A model generated the notes under the pieces. It was not told where the DNA came from and did not search any database. It saw only the letters and a program-made list of their open reading frames with translations. The position numbers and the translations under genes are program-made. Positions 38,729-56,288 of a stretch of 64,000 bases of DNA are shown piece by piece; the first letter of the stretch is position 1; the number at the start of each line of letters is the position of its first letter. Origin of the DNA: Membranipora membranacea (Eukaryota; Bryozoa; Gymnolaemata; Cheilostomatida; Membraniporidae); assembly GCA_914767715.1 (NCBI GenBank), contig OU612066.1, positions 561,001 through 625,000 on the forward strand, read 5' to 3'.

Positions 38729-39164
38729 ATTCCTGCTCGGTCTCTGTAAAGTACCTGAAACCAAACCAAGCAATAAATCAAGCAATAAATCAGCTAAAGG
38801 CTCCATCCCAATTTCTCTTGGATATAGGAGGGATAAGCATAGGACTGCCGCATTTCCTAACTTTGGGCTTGGTGTGGAAATGCGGAAATTTGGAAATGTG
38901 TCAGTCCTATGGGGGTAAGTCTATGTTCCCAATAATGTTGCAGCATCACTAAATTCACTATTCAGTGTCCTTCAAGTTTACTATGTGTAAGGATAACTAA
39001 CATGGCTTCCCGCACAGACCCTCTGCAAAATCTACAAAGAAGCCTATTTTATGAATGAAGGGCCAAGTGTAAAAAGTATATATCTCAGACCGCTCACACG
39101 AACATACCCTATGGTGAATCTGCAAAGAGAAATGCGATGTTAGCCTCTTGTCACCCATATTGAG

Positions 39165-39430
39165 GGTAGGAGGTGCCTCAGATGGTCAGAACACCTGCCT
39201 TAGTAGGCCTATATAGTTGTGTTCAAGGTCATGGGATTTAATCATAGAGTTATTATATATATATATATATATATATATAATAACTCTATGGATTTAATCC
39301 GACCACAGTCCGCACTGACAATCGGGATTTGTTTGGCTCCCAGCTGTGCTCTGACCTGCCAAGAAACAGAGTGCAATTTGGCCTAAAAATATAAACTCTG
39401 CCCTCATGAACTATTATTTCACCGCCAATA
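39165..39430 (+). mobile_element. tRNA-derived SINE, degenerate copy
   Basis: Begins with gtaggaggtgcctcag, a decayed A box. The B box is disrupted (ggtcatgggatttaatc) and carries a palindromic insertion at 39234-39299. The tail matches the copy at 41004-41215 (cagctgtgctctgacctgcc versus caggtgtgctccgacctgcc; atttcaccgcc versus atttcgccgcc). Confidence 0.8.
39234..39299. mobile_element. Second palindromic micro-insertion with 10-bp target-site duplication
   Basis: GGATTTAATC at 39234-39243 and again at 39290-39299 flank a 46-bp palindrome: ATAGAGTTATTA, an alternating TA core, then TAATAACTCTAT. It sits inside a SINE; the intact SINE at 41004 lacks it. The ends match the ATAGA...TCTAT ends of the insertion at 38037-38063. 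Confidence 0.85.
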
Positions 39431-40037
39431 CTTCCAACTCCGTTCTTTTTCCAATTCTACTTTCTACTCTTCTGCTTTTAAAAAAAGCATGGTAATCTAC
39501 TATTTTTTAATTTTGAACTCATGCCAATTATTTGTAATCTCCATCCCATTCGATATCTATTCAAGCTTCATTAGCTATGGCTATGATTACAATTAATTAT
39601 CACTGTTATATGGTTTTGTTCAATGATATATGGCTTTAAGTAAATCCCTGAGCTCATTAATTTAATGGTCTCATTGCAAAAAAAGTTCCCACTTCCGCCA
39701 GATCCACCCAGTCGAAGAATGCTCTGGCGCCCCTCCCACACGCTCCCCGAGTGCTGTTGGCCTGCTGCCCTTTATAACAGCCAAGCAATCAATATCTCAA
39801 GAAAAAAACTCTTTTTGCCATTAAAATAGTTCACACTGACACTGACAGCCCTAGTTATCCTAAAAGCACTGTTTTCAGCTATAACAACCCTGGTCTTCAC
39901 AAATGAGTGGGAATTATTTACATTCATTTGTTAGTTGTCTGTTCTTGAATTCTTTGTAAGATTTATCAACCAATCATATGAGAGTGACGTATTTGGTGGG
40001 TAGATTGGCATATGATTGGGACAGGAAGTAAACAAAC

Positions 40038-45271
<5,234 letters not shown>

Positions 45272-45357
45272 TCGGTATTACCGTGGAGCATTAATCATAC
45301 TCTTCTACTCTCAATGTGGTGATTAGCCATCAATCAATGTCTTACTGATAATATCAG

Positions 45358-45363
45358 AATAAA
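45358..45363 (+). terminator. KIAA0930 polyadenylation signal
   Basis: AATAAA, 87 nt after the KIAA0930 stop codon. Confidence 0.55.
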
Positions 45364-46551
45364 TTATACAATATCCTCAGACTACAAGATACAAGTCAAG
45401 CTCATACTAACTAGAAGCTTCGCATGTTATATTCCTGGGGAGGATAACTCCACTTAGAAGCTCACATATCGCCATAATAATTATAATCATTGTAAACTGT
45501 AATAGTATGACTTACTTCAACTTATTACTTGTGAGACATCTGGCATAATAACTATTCCTAAGATAAAAGTAAATGGAGGTACACCTTTAGGCTATTATGT
45601 TATTCTAGGAAATTAATGTGAAACTTGTCTCTATTATCTAATCACTTCTAGAGTAAGTACTTAGTAGATAACAGAATATGTCATACTTAATCTCTTTGTT
45701 GTGTAGATTATGTCCTTCAGTTCTAGTCACAGTACAAGGCCCCACATTTGGTCTAGTTTTTCAGGAAGTTCAGTGATTTTACTGTTGAACTTAAAATGCT
45801 TTAAAAAATATCCAAAAGTGCTGAGCCAAGTTAAACATAAAAAATTGCCGTCAGGCCAGTTGATATGTTTACATACCCAGGGAGATTACCTAATTCATCC
45901 TGGTCATTCGTTAAAATCCTAGAGTAATGTGAACATAATATTTGTTAATATGTTATAAGTAGTTTTAGTTTTTGTTGTAAAAAGTGAAACAGTTACATAC
46001 CTTTACCATTACTTACCATATTTCATGTTTATTTGAGAGCTTTACACAATTCGTATATATATATATATCAATTACTTTTCTATCATAATGAATTGGGGTA
46101 GAATTTTGTCGTTTGCAATTATTTTGAGGATTTAAATTTGTGATTTATTATTTAATATTTAGGACACCAATTTCAGATTTTATTTTGTATTGTAACAATC
46201 ATTGTGTTTAGTGCCAAAGTATCCAGCACCCTTTTTGGGATAAAGCAATATTTATAACTCGTGTAAATCTTTTATAATTTAACAACAATTTGTTGTATTA
46301 TGATAATAATGATTATCCAAATAGATGACTATCAAAAAAGTTCCTCAGAAATCTAACCTTCTTTTCATGCTGTAACCTCGCAAAAACTACAGAAAATAAA
46401 CAAAACAAACAGAACTATAGATGAATGTGTGTACCGAGATTCACCAACAAAAACATAAAATCAAACAAACCGTGCCTGAAACAAAGGTGAGAAAATAAAC
46501 ATAACATACGATTAAAACTGGTGGTGTAAAAACTGAATAATTATTAGCCTT
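45364..46551. other. Intergenic region between convergent genes
   Basis: AT-rich with a short AT run near 46056. No coding exon recognised. The ORF at 45710-45922 has no supporting splice sites. It probably contains the 3' UTR of the minus-strand gene. Confidence 0.5.
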
Positions 46552-49500
46552 CTAGTTCTCTAGTCGGTACACAAGCTCCGCCTCTCCCAGCTCCACGTCC
46601 TTCACCTTCCAAGGGCTCATTATCGGCTATAATTAGAATAGACCGAGTAAGAGTGAAGATATGATTTTTATGTTAGTATCTAGACAAGCTTAGTTGGTGC
46701 GGAGCCTAGTTTATATCATACAGCCATGCGTTCATACATGATACAATCCTATTACAAGAGCAGATAATTATAGAAGATAACTATTGTAGGTAGATCTCCT
46801 CGTGACTCGTGCTGAGAGTTAAGAGTAGGAGTGAAGGAGAGGCTTATCTTACCTGACACTCTTTAGGAGAGTTAAATGCAGATGATAATTTCCGTCTCTT
46901 GAATGCTGATATAACAGGATCATGTACTGCACTGTCTCCGACAAAGAGCATCGGATCTCTTCTTTTATTCCTCAACTTACTCGTCTCAGGGCTGCTATCG
47001 TACATCTAAATATTACATATAAATATCAGTATACATCTAAATATGACATGTACATATCAGCATACATCTAAATATAACATATACATATCAGTATACATCT
47101 AAATATAACATATACATACCAGTATACATCTAAATATAACATATACATATCAGTATACATCTAAATATTACATATACATATCAGTATACATCTAAATATA
47201 ACATATACATATCAGTATACATCTAAATATTACATATACATATCAGTATACATCTAAATATAACATATACATACCAGTATACATCTAAATATGACATATA
47301 CATATCAGTATACATCTACATATAACATTTGCATATCAGTATACATCTAAATATAACATATACATATCAGTATACATCTACATATAACATATCAGTATAC
47401 ATCTTAATATAACATATACATATCAGTATACATCTAAATATAACATATACATATCAGTATACATCTAAATATGACATATACATAACTTACTCGTCTCAGG
47501 GCTGCTATCGTACATCTAAATATAACTTGTACATATCAGTATAATTCATAGACAAAACACACAATGTTGGGTTATCAGTCTATGACATAAATACACACTA
47601 TAACCTTATTACATCAATTAAACTTCATATTTTTCATAAATATCAAACTGTACATGAACGCCATGAAGTATATAAAATGATTATCCTGATATCACATATT
47701 CATGAAAGAGAAATATAGGGCTACATAAAGTAAGTTATTAACTCTATATTCATTTACAACTCACCAGTAAATCATCACTATCACCGAGCCTACAATCATC
47801 GCTATCTGGGTCCAGATCGGCTAAATTGTGATCATATTTAGTATCCTCACTTCTCTCAATCTCAAATTGTGAGTCCTGTATGGATTATAAAAAAGTTAAG
47901 CTGCAAGTGTGCAAGTGTAGTGCCATGTTCGATACTCCTTAACTACTATCTACTCTATGCATACATGTCCAGTATGTGTTAATCTGTATTACTTGTGGAG
48001 TTCATGAGTATGTTAGACTGAGTTATGTATGTGTGTACGTATATTCTATGAGTATATGAATGTAAGTCTATGATTATGAGTGAGTTATGTATTAGTCTGA
48101 CCTGTAAAGGAGTAATAATCTGAGGAGAGCATATCAATCCCTGACAATGAGTGACACCTGTAGTAGGGGGCTTACACACAATCTGTCTCGGTCTGTAAAT
48201 AATTATAGTTATCATGTCAGATTTATGATGAAGCTCTTATAGCTGGATATCAACAGAGATACTTAGCCGGACACGTATAACTTATAAAGAGAGAGAGAGA
48301 GAGAGAGAAAGAGTGCAGATATATAAAAGTGTACAGGGCACAGAGTCACATGTTCTATTGAGAAGCAGGGCTCTCCCACAAATAATAACTCATGGGGGAT
48401 GGAAGGCCAAAGTTGGCGAGCGAATGGAGGGGGGAAAGGGGTCCAGGGGGCTTCATCACAAATTCACTGCGTTTTTTATGTTTTTGGTGACAGCCTGACA
48501 GCCCTGAGAAGTTGTCTATTTTCGATCAATGAATGAGTAACTACTGAATTAATGACAAAGCTCGGTCTCGGTGTCATTTCTATGAGAGTTAGTACTTCAC
48601 CTTGCTGTTTGAATGTTGTTTGTCTCCCCTCCCTGGTACACAGCAGGCTGAGCTATAAGGTCTCCGCACTGATGCAGACTTTGCAGATTAACAAAACGCT
48701 CCATCATAATCCTCCGAACTGGCTGGGGCTGAGAGGACCCAACAACAAAACTCTACAAATTAACATAGAAAACCAAAGATTTGTATATCTTTTTATATTA
48801 CGATTATTTTCCTTATTGTTCTTTTTTATTATTTGTTTTTGCCAACATGGGCCTTGACCACATTGTTGATAGTTGAGGCCTGAGGCAAGAGAAGAGAGCT
48901 AATTGAAGACAAGAAATGGCGCCTAAGAGTTAAAGTTTTAACCTCTTCACCGATTTATGGCTAGCAGGTTGTTCAACAGTGCTGCCATTTGATATGAATT
49001 ATTATTTATTACGTATTTATGTTTATGTCATTGTACAGAGAAATATGAAGGCTAACAACTTTTTATAGCATCAAAACATGGGATGGATGGTAGTGAGAAA
49101 GCAACTCCAAACGCCAGCAAATTGGAGTCGAGCAAATAATAAATTATAAAAGTTATGTTATATGATATAAATACCATGTTGTTGAGCTGTAGTGTAGCGG
49201 GATGAGGAGGAGGATAGGGTTGAGGGTATATAACACCGGAGCAGCTGGGTGTTCTATTACTAGGTACAGGGATATTATTCCTAGGTACTATGTATATATT
49301 AGTAGGGTGAAGCTGTAGTACGGGGGGATGGGATGATGGTCCGTTCTCCACCTCTAAGTCATTTTCGCTCACTAAAAAAGTCACCATTACTATGCTGACA
49401 TAGAAACTATAGATCTCTAGAGAAACTGACCGAGGACAGACAGTGTAAAGGGATATCATATACTGGATTACTCAGAGCTGGCAGCGTTTCCGGTCATCAC

Positions 49501-51677
49501 GCCAGCTCTTGTGAGGCAGTCCAAACAGACACAATAGAAAGTCAGTACTAAGTTCACATTAGTGCAGGATCAGGTACATTGATATTAGTGTTGGGATTAG
49601 CAGGTGGAGGAGTAAGTTATGCTAGAAGAAGATGAATCAGGTCTTGTTTGACGATAAGTGTCTCGGCATATCTTCTTCGATTAAAACCTGGCAGGATAAA
49701 ACACTAAGCCTGACCACAAGCTCGCAATATAAAGGGATACTGACAATTATGTAGCGATAGGGAGCTTACCTATGGGCCACGAACTGGTGGAGGAGACAGG
49801 GCTGTCTGTGTAAGATCTCATCCCGCCATCAGTGTTGCTCGAGCTCACCGATATATCACTAATATAACAAAGATATGTCACTAATATAACATGTCTCAAC
49901 AGACATAAAACCCAATTCAAGTGAGCATAAATCTAATAACTTAGTAACCTAGTAATTTATTAATGAATCGAATTTAGAAGATTAGGAGATGAGGAAAAAT
50001 GCATCAGCAACTTGATGACATATATACTTGTGATGGAAATATATTGACCAAAAAATTACATAATGTTGCTGTGAGGAGAATGATTATGATAGTAAGATTA
50101 CCTGATAGATGAGGCCGCTATACTCGACCTGCTCTCAGATCGGGATAAACAAGTATATACAGGAGGGATTAGGGGTGGATATGTAGTCAGGTACTGATTA
50201 GCTTCCTTTGAGCGGCTCCCTTGCAAGTCCACAGAGTACTTGCCACCCCTTCTTAGATAAGCCATGTGTCTGACAGTAAATATAGGAAATATCAGCTCAG
50301 TTTGCCTTCATGATTGGAAACAGTGACTATAAATACTTTTGAATAGTGTAAGTTTAGTTGCTCATCTCACATCATAATAAATACTGATACGATCAGTGAA
50401 GGGAAATGAGGTCACCATAATAATTTTATTATTATTATTATAATTATTATTATCACCGAGACCATGTGAGACTTACTCGGGAACTTGAGATGTGAGACTT
50501 ACTCGGGAACTTGAGATGTGAGCTGTTTAAACTTATCACGAATATCTTCAATACTCTCATTTTCACCAGATCTTCTATTTCTCTCTGTAATCACAGATAT
50601 AAATATATAAGTCAAGTTTTAAATTGAGCGTTTCACCCCGCCATATTTACCTACATTGTTACACTCATTGCCATAGAATCATGGCTGGTAATAATACTAG
50701 TTCAACTTGTCATTAAAGAATATAACTCTGACGCAATGACGTGAACAATTTATCTCCAACAAAAACAGCATGCTAGTTTTATATTCTAAGAGTAAACCTT
50801 CTAGAAGTGCTGATATGATAGATTCTATCCTCGGGATCTGTTCTAGAGTTTGCTGCAGGGCGTCTACCTGTAATACAGATATAACCATCAGGAGTAAGTA
50901 GACTCTGGTATGAGAAAAAATCAGACGAAAGAAAGGCCTCATCAACACTGAGCAATATACAATAGTACTTTCATTCCAATAATAGCCCATAAACAATGAT
51001 ACATGACACATATTTTTTTATATTACAAAATATTTTTATCCACTAGAAGTCAGACTTTACATCACTTATTTTTTTCTATTTCCTTTTGTTATTTCCTATT
51101 CATGTAACAGTAACAGTATAATCACTCAATCTGGCAGCATACCTAATGTTTGTGACAAAATAAACCAACCAACCAACATGTGAACAATCAGTGAACAGGA
51201 AACAAGAATAGTACATATTTGCTCTACTTTGGATATTTTGCCTCTTCTCTTTTTCCTGTTACGAGGAAACCTATCCGAGTGTCTGAGCAGAGAGAAGCAT
51301 ATCTTCATATTCATTCTCCACTTCACATCAGCTGTCTGTAAGTATAACCAATTAGAGGACTTGTATGTTCTAAAGTCTCACCACTTTATTGTGTGAGATA
51401 CTGTACGATCTGGAGTTATCATACATGCACACCACTGACATAGCATTGATTAGAAGCTTTTATTGTATTATCCTGTTTCAGTTTCCTTCAAAAGTTAAGC
51501 TCACAGAGCAAAAGTAAATTTCATGAAATAGACTGCATGTATGTAAATGTTACTTACATGTCTGTAAATGTTACTTACATATCGCTGTTTGCTTTGTGAG
51601 GATACAGGGGGAACTCGTACCTCTAAGTCAGCAGATTCTCCCACGCTCTCACTAGAAGTGCCTGTCTGAGTACTCAT
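46552..51677 (-). CDS. Unrecognised multi-exon protein, about 393 residues
   Basis: Exons with good splice sites and agreeing phases: 51677-51579, 50867-50798, 50584-50503, 50269-50102, 49858-49770, 49371-49175, 48192-48102, 47875-47765, 47005-46853, 46626-46552. One extra 47-nt exon (48647-48601) is tentative; it is proposed because without it the frame breaks between 49175 and 48192, and it restores frame exactly (1182 nt). I do not recognise the family. The N-terminus is a possible amphipathic helix (VDALQQTLEQIPRIESIISA), then a charged stretch (ERNRRSGENESIEDIRDKFKQ), a Ser-rich region, a Pro-rich region (PQPYPPPHPA), an acidic Asp-rich exon (DLDPDSDDCRLGDSDD), a basic motif (FKRRKLSSAF) and a short C-terminus SPWKVKDVELGEAELVYRLEN-like. 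No membrane segment or signal peptide. It reads like a largely disordered nuclear or scaffold protein, but that is inference. Divergent from HCN, 4.6 kb away. Confidence 0.75.
47002..47520. repeat. 31-bp minisatellite abutting an exon, capped by an exon fragment
   Basis: About 15 copies of a 31-bp unit (acatctaaatataacatata, then catatcagtat) fill the intron next to exon 47005-46853. The far end (about 47483-47520) carries a second copy of the exon's first 30 or so bases with its acceptor. Read on the minus strand, each unit contains TATATTTAG|ATGTA, the same 3' splice site used by the exon. Confidence 0.9.
50471..50522. repeat. 26-bp tandem duplication of a splice donor
   Basis: Two identical 26-bp copies of acttactcgggaacttgaga-tgtgag carry the CCCGA|GTAAGT donor (minus strand) of exon 50584-50503. 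Only the first donor on the minus strand keeps the frame; using the second would read an immediate stop (GAG TAA). Confidence 0.85.
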
Positions 51678-51878
51678 CCTGTCCTACTGTGTATGTACAT
51701 CAACCGATGACCTTTCACTCTCTCTTCAAAAATCTAAAATAATGTGATTTCCGAAGCAGGGTTTAGGAAGCAGCTCAAATCCTTCAGTATGTCACATACA
51801 GGACACGACACGACACACATACAGGACAAAGTACTAGACACCAATTCTACCTCATATTCATTTGTAATCAGAAGCCTC

Positions 51879-51974
51879 ACTCCACAATGCAACACCTGCA
51901 GTGTCTCTATACTCCACAGTGCAACACCTGCAGTGTCTCTATACTCCACAGTGCAACACCTGCAGTGTCTCTAT
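51879..51974. repeat. 32-bp minisatellite, three copies
   Basis: Unit actccacagtgcaacacctg then cagtgtctctat, repeated three times with near identity, just upstream of the unknown minus-strand gene. Confidence 0.9.
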
Positions 51975-52298
51975 TTCCATTGGAATTGCCAAGGAGTGAA
52001 ATCTGCCCTCAGATAAAAGTTCATATTAGCTCATGCAACTCAACACATCCGTCTAACTGCTGATGTACACATCTAGTAATGATGACGTTAACAACCACAT
52101 GAGAAATACAAGAATTCACGCCAAGGAGTAACTTGATCACACTATACACTGTTCACTGGACGATCCCATCTGAAAATTCTAAAAGCTACAAAAATTAACA
52201 CTATAATATGAAAAATGTACAAAATATCTCTAGTGAGTCGGAGCTCAAATACAGACCATACCAGATGATAACCATTTGAGTTGAATTTTGATCGGAAC

Positions 52299-52385
52299 GA
52301 TAGATTTAGCCATACAGGGTTATATAACGATAGATTTAGCCATACAGGGTGATATAACGATAGATTTAGCCATACAGGGTGATAT
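52299..52385. repeat. 30-bp minisatellite, three copies
   Basis: Unit cgatagatttagccatacag then ggttatataa, three near-identical copies. Confidence 0.9.
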
Positions 52386-52596
52386 TCATTTAGGAAACTA
52401 TAAAAATTGACATCTATAATGATCCATCGCATTGTTTGAATGTTTTTTTGGAATGAACTGATTTACTATTTCTATTATTAGGCATACATATATATATATG
52501 GTGTATGCAAATAGTTAGCTAACTCCTTGGTGTAGTGTGGATATGCTCAATATTGTCTATTCAATCAATCAATGAACTCCTGCTGCGCTAAGAAAC

Positions 52597-52899
52597 CATC
52601 CGGATGCCTATCGGACAGCCGCCAGATGGCCGTGTGGCATCCGGTGGTTGCCCGATAGACATTCGGTTGGCACTCGGACAACCGCCGGTCGCCAAATAGG
52701 CATCCGGTTGCATAAAACACGTCCGGACACAAATTTGACGGAGGCGGATGGGTTCGTAACAGATGAGGATGGGCTGTAGACACTCATCATCAGGGCTAGC
52801 ACTGCCGGATGGGTATTTGTCTCAAACGGATGGGCATTTCTTTTACGGGGAGATGTGTGGCGGATGGCCGTTTACGGACCCCCCCCCCCCGGCCACTGG
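52597..52899. repeat. GC-rich segment with dispersed CATCCGG/CGGATG motifs
   Basis: A sharp compositional island inside AT-rich DNA. The motifs CATCCGG, CATTCGG and CGGATGG recur about ten times in both orientations, ending in a poly-C run. The layout resembles subterminal-repeat regions of non-autonomous DNA transposons, but no terminal inverted repeats were identified. Confidence 0.5.
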
Positions 52900-54225
52900 A
52901 TATCATATATAGTGAATCATATGGTGGGTATATATGATTGATATCTTTTCTTGACCACCACAATGAGCTTTTCATCGACTAAGAAACTGCAACATATGAG
53001 GTGTAGTACCTCTTGCTATACAAGCTCTTAGTAATATGTATATCTATGTATTTAATAAGAAGTGGTAAGAAGAGAAGGGTTAATTCTCATCACCTATCTA
53101 TACACTATGACTGAATGATACACTAACTATACAGACTACAACTACTAGCTAGTGCTAGCTAGTCAAAAGTCATAAATGATAATATAGCCTAATCAATATC
53201 ATTTTATTAGATCTTGATTTTTACCAAAAAGATTACTACTCACACTAATGACAGCTTCTTGCTCACAGTTTGTCCAGAGTTTCTGGTGAAGAGATACTAT
53301 TCACAAGGAGCCTGGATTACAGAGCTATCTGCAAAGGAAAGCTTTCATATTGATTGAGGATGGATATGAGGAGGATGAAAAGATCTACTACTTCCAATTT
53401 AGCGCGCACTTGCAAATACCACCAATCCTATGATCATCATGGACATTGGTTAGAAACTCCCAATTCAATTCTAAGATATCACTTGCGAACCTGGGCTATG
53501 GTTAAAATAAGGGGCAGCAACTCCAAAGTGTAACCATAATTATTATTTCTCTATTTTATGGTAACACCAAGGAGTTTGGTACATGTCTCGCACTTCCTGG
53601 AAATATATCATTCTGTACTGTCTGGTTAAGTCAAACCAGTGCTCCCACAAAGTTTGATAACTGACAATATACTTCCTTCACATCCACTTGCGTGGTTGAG
53701 GTTGAATGCCAAATGTCTAAAAACGATAAACCTCATTGTCACTGACTCAGTTTTTGTATTCTAAGCCTCAGATTGACTTGATTGATTAGATAAGTAATAC
53801 TAGTCTGAGCCCTCCAGACTTTTGCCCCCCCCCCCCCCGGCCCCCTGCCGGGGTAATACCAATCATCGATTTTTATTGTTGGAGATATAGAAATCATTAT
53901 TGACATTGACAATTCACATACAACATTTTGTAATAACATATATCCTTCAGTATTCAATTAAGAGAAACCAGGCATGCAAGTAGCGTTTTACTTTTTATAT
54001 GCACTATTTTAACCGGAGCACCCAGCCTTTTTGGTTTGAAATATTGTCAGCATTCAAATATTATCATTGTAGCCACTTTGATACTTGAATGTACAAATAA
54101 CATAGCCATAAAACTCAGCGGGTACTCTACCTTATAATAAAGACTGTATTCACCCATTACCATAAAGTTTGGTTGGATGTTTTACATAGCGTTATTATAC
54201 ATAACGAAATATTTTATTTAATTGT

Positions 54226-54317
54226 TGTGGAGTTGACTGGCGTAGGAGAACCTTTTTGTGGAGTTGACTGGCGTAGGAGAACCTTTTTGTGGAGTTGACT
54301 GGCGTAGGAGAACCTTT
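54226..54317. repeat. 32-bp minisatellite, three copies
   Basis: Unit tgtggagttgactggcgtag then gagaaccttttt, three copies, the last truncated by a few bases. Confidence 0.9.
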
Positions 54318-55243
54318 ACGAGGGATACCAGAACAGTTTATGTCATGTGATAATCAAACACCAAACACATATCATACAGCCAATGACCTGCAAAGATAAC
54401 ATGCTGATTTGTGAGCTCGAACTTCTGCGTCTCTAAAACGATACAATTGCAAATTTGGAGTTTTCTGTTCATTATGCAAGGGAGGACGATGACATTATGT
54501 TATCAAAGACTTGGTATGAAAATGACTCTGTGTTTTTGTGCTTTTCTTATTGTTCGCGTGTACAGTAGTGATGTTTAATGGAGTGATTTCTATTTCGTTA
54601 GCTAGAGAGCTCTATCAATAATACTTTAATTGTTGCCAGAAAAAGCAATCTGTTCGGAACTACTGCAGCTTTATGTAAGTACCTTTATTATATCCGTACC
54701 ACCAGCTAGTAGTGAGAGCCATTTGTTCGAATGCAGATGCTTGTAACCAGGGAGGTAGCAAGTTGACACAAAATGAAATGAATATATAAACTTATTTTCG
54801 GATGAAGTTTATGTTTGAAAGGACAAACCGATGTTTTTGGCACATATTGTTCGGATTGTGTAAAATATAGCATGGAGAAAGGAGAACCCTATTTAAATGA
54901 TAATAATTAAAGTGACAGTCCTACTAGGCCATGTTTGGTATGGTTTTAAAGATCTAAGGCTGAAAAGTCATTAGGGCATATAAAATGAAGCACCCTGTGA
55001 ACCTAGGTGCAGTTAAACTGCTGCAAAGTCTGAAAAACTGGGATCATAGTGGATCATAGTGATTTGTTGCCTCCCCCTGACCACTATGATCCGCTGTCAT
55101 CCTTGCTAAAATATTTTAAAAAAACTAAAATGCTATTTTCCGCAATTTTCATTTTTTCATTATTTTTATTTGTCCTATGAGCTCACAATATTTGAGTTAC
55201 TGGGGTAATATATCCACTTTTCTAATAGGACTGCCACTCTAAA

Positions 55244-55273
55244 CAATGAACTAAACCTTAGTTTAGTTCATTG
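55244..55273. repeat. Perfect 13-bp-stem hairpin
   Basis: caatgaactaaac, a 4-base spacer, then its exact reverse complement. No flanking target duplication is seen. Confidence 0.8.
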
Positions 55274-55590
55274 CTTTAAATTAGATCGTGATTAATCAAG
55301 AGCGACAGCAGGCCTACGCTGATCAAGCCAAAGATTATCATGGTTAACACCCCGGTGGTGATCTTTGTTAAATTCACCTGCAATGATGCAATTTTGATCC
55401 TAAATGGAAATACGTAGATGCCTTTGCTATTTTGATTAGGTAAAATCTTACATTACCAAGTTATATATTGTCATTTTATTTTTAGTCTGATGGGTAATTC
55501 TCAATTCACATCCTTATGTTAACGGCTGAGAAAAATACTAAGTCGAAGAAACATGGTTATGCTTTACATCAGCTATGGACATAAATACGA

Positions 55591-55622
55591 TCACAGAGTA
55601 AGGATATACCCTTACTCTGTGA
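55591..55622. repeat. Perfect 13-bp-stem hairpin
   Basis: tcacagagtaagg, a 6-base spacer, then its exact reverse complement. No clear target-site duplication. Confidence 0.8.
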
Positions 55623-56288
55623 TACTATTGAAGCCCTCAAAAAACCCAAAAGTTGACCTGTGTGAGTTACAGTATTAGAGTTATTTTTCTGTAGCTCTTT
55701 GCTTATTATTGAATCATCTGAAAGTCTAATTCAGAAAGCCGTCTGATTATATAGATTGATACACTATAAGAGTTAATCCCACATTATAAGATGCTTTCCA
55801 AAATCCCCACCTCACGCTTAATTTGAGGTTATTAAAAATATACAGCATGCCTCTTGTTAATATTAAACAAATCAAGATGTACGAGACTGCTGACTCAATA
55901 AATTTATTGATGATCATTCTGATCAATGAAGTAATGTAATTGTATGTCAGTATCATATTAATATTTACCATCAGGCTATTTTTTACCTTAAAACATACAT
56001 TATAATTTATAGCTGGTAAGGAATAGTCAATATAAGGTCTAATATTAAAACAAAGCAGGTCTATTATCGGTTAGACATTCACCGCAGCAGCCGAGACATC
56101 GACTTTACAAGCTAAGTCATCTATATATAAATATCTACTGACTCCATCTGAGAAGTATAGAGTTTGCTACCATACCATGGTTAAATTAAGGTTAATTGTA
56201 AAAATGAATAAAATCATAATTATCTGAAGGATGATTATAACGTCAACGGCGGCACGCTTCCCATCTCAATCAACACACCTCTAACGTC

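Larger units (their letters stand above)
51678..56288. other. Intergenic region between divergent genes (unknown gene and HCN)
   Basis: 4.6 kb without a supported coding exon. It should contain both promoters. It holds three minisatellites, a GC-rich CGGATG-motif segment, poly-C runs (about 52879-52890 and 53824-53838) and two short hairpins, listed separately. The short ORFs here follow repeats and have no splice or family support. Confidence 0.55.

Noticed and set aside
48313-48857. Plus-strand ORFs opposite the unknown gene's introns
   Set aside because: No splice partners and no family match; composition is ordinary for intron sequence with a (GA)n run nearby.
52565-52802. Two overlapping minus ORFs (72 and 64 codons)
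   Set aside because: They follow the GC-rich motif segment, which has few stops. No domain or splice support.
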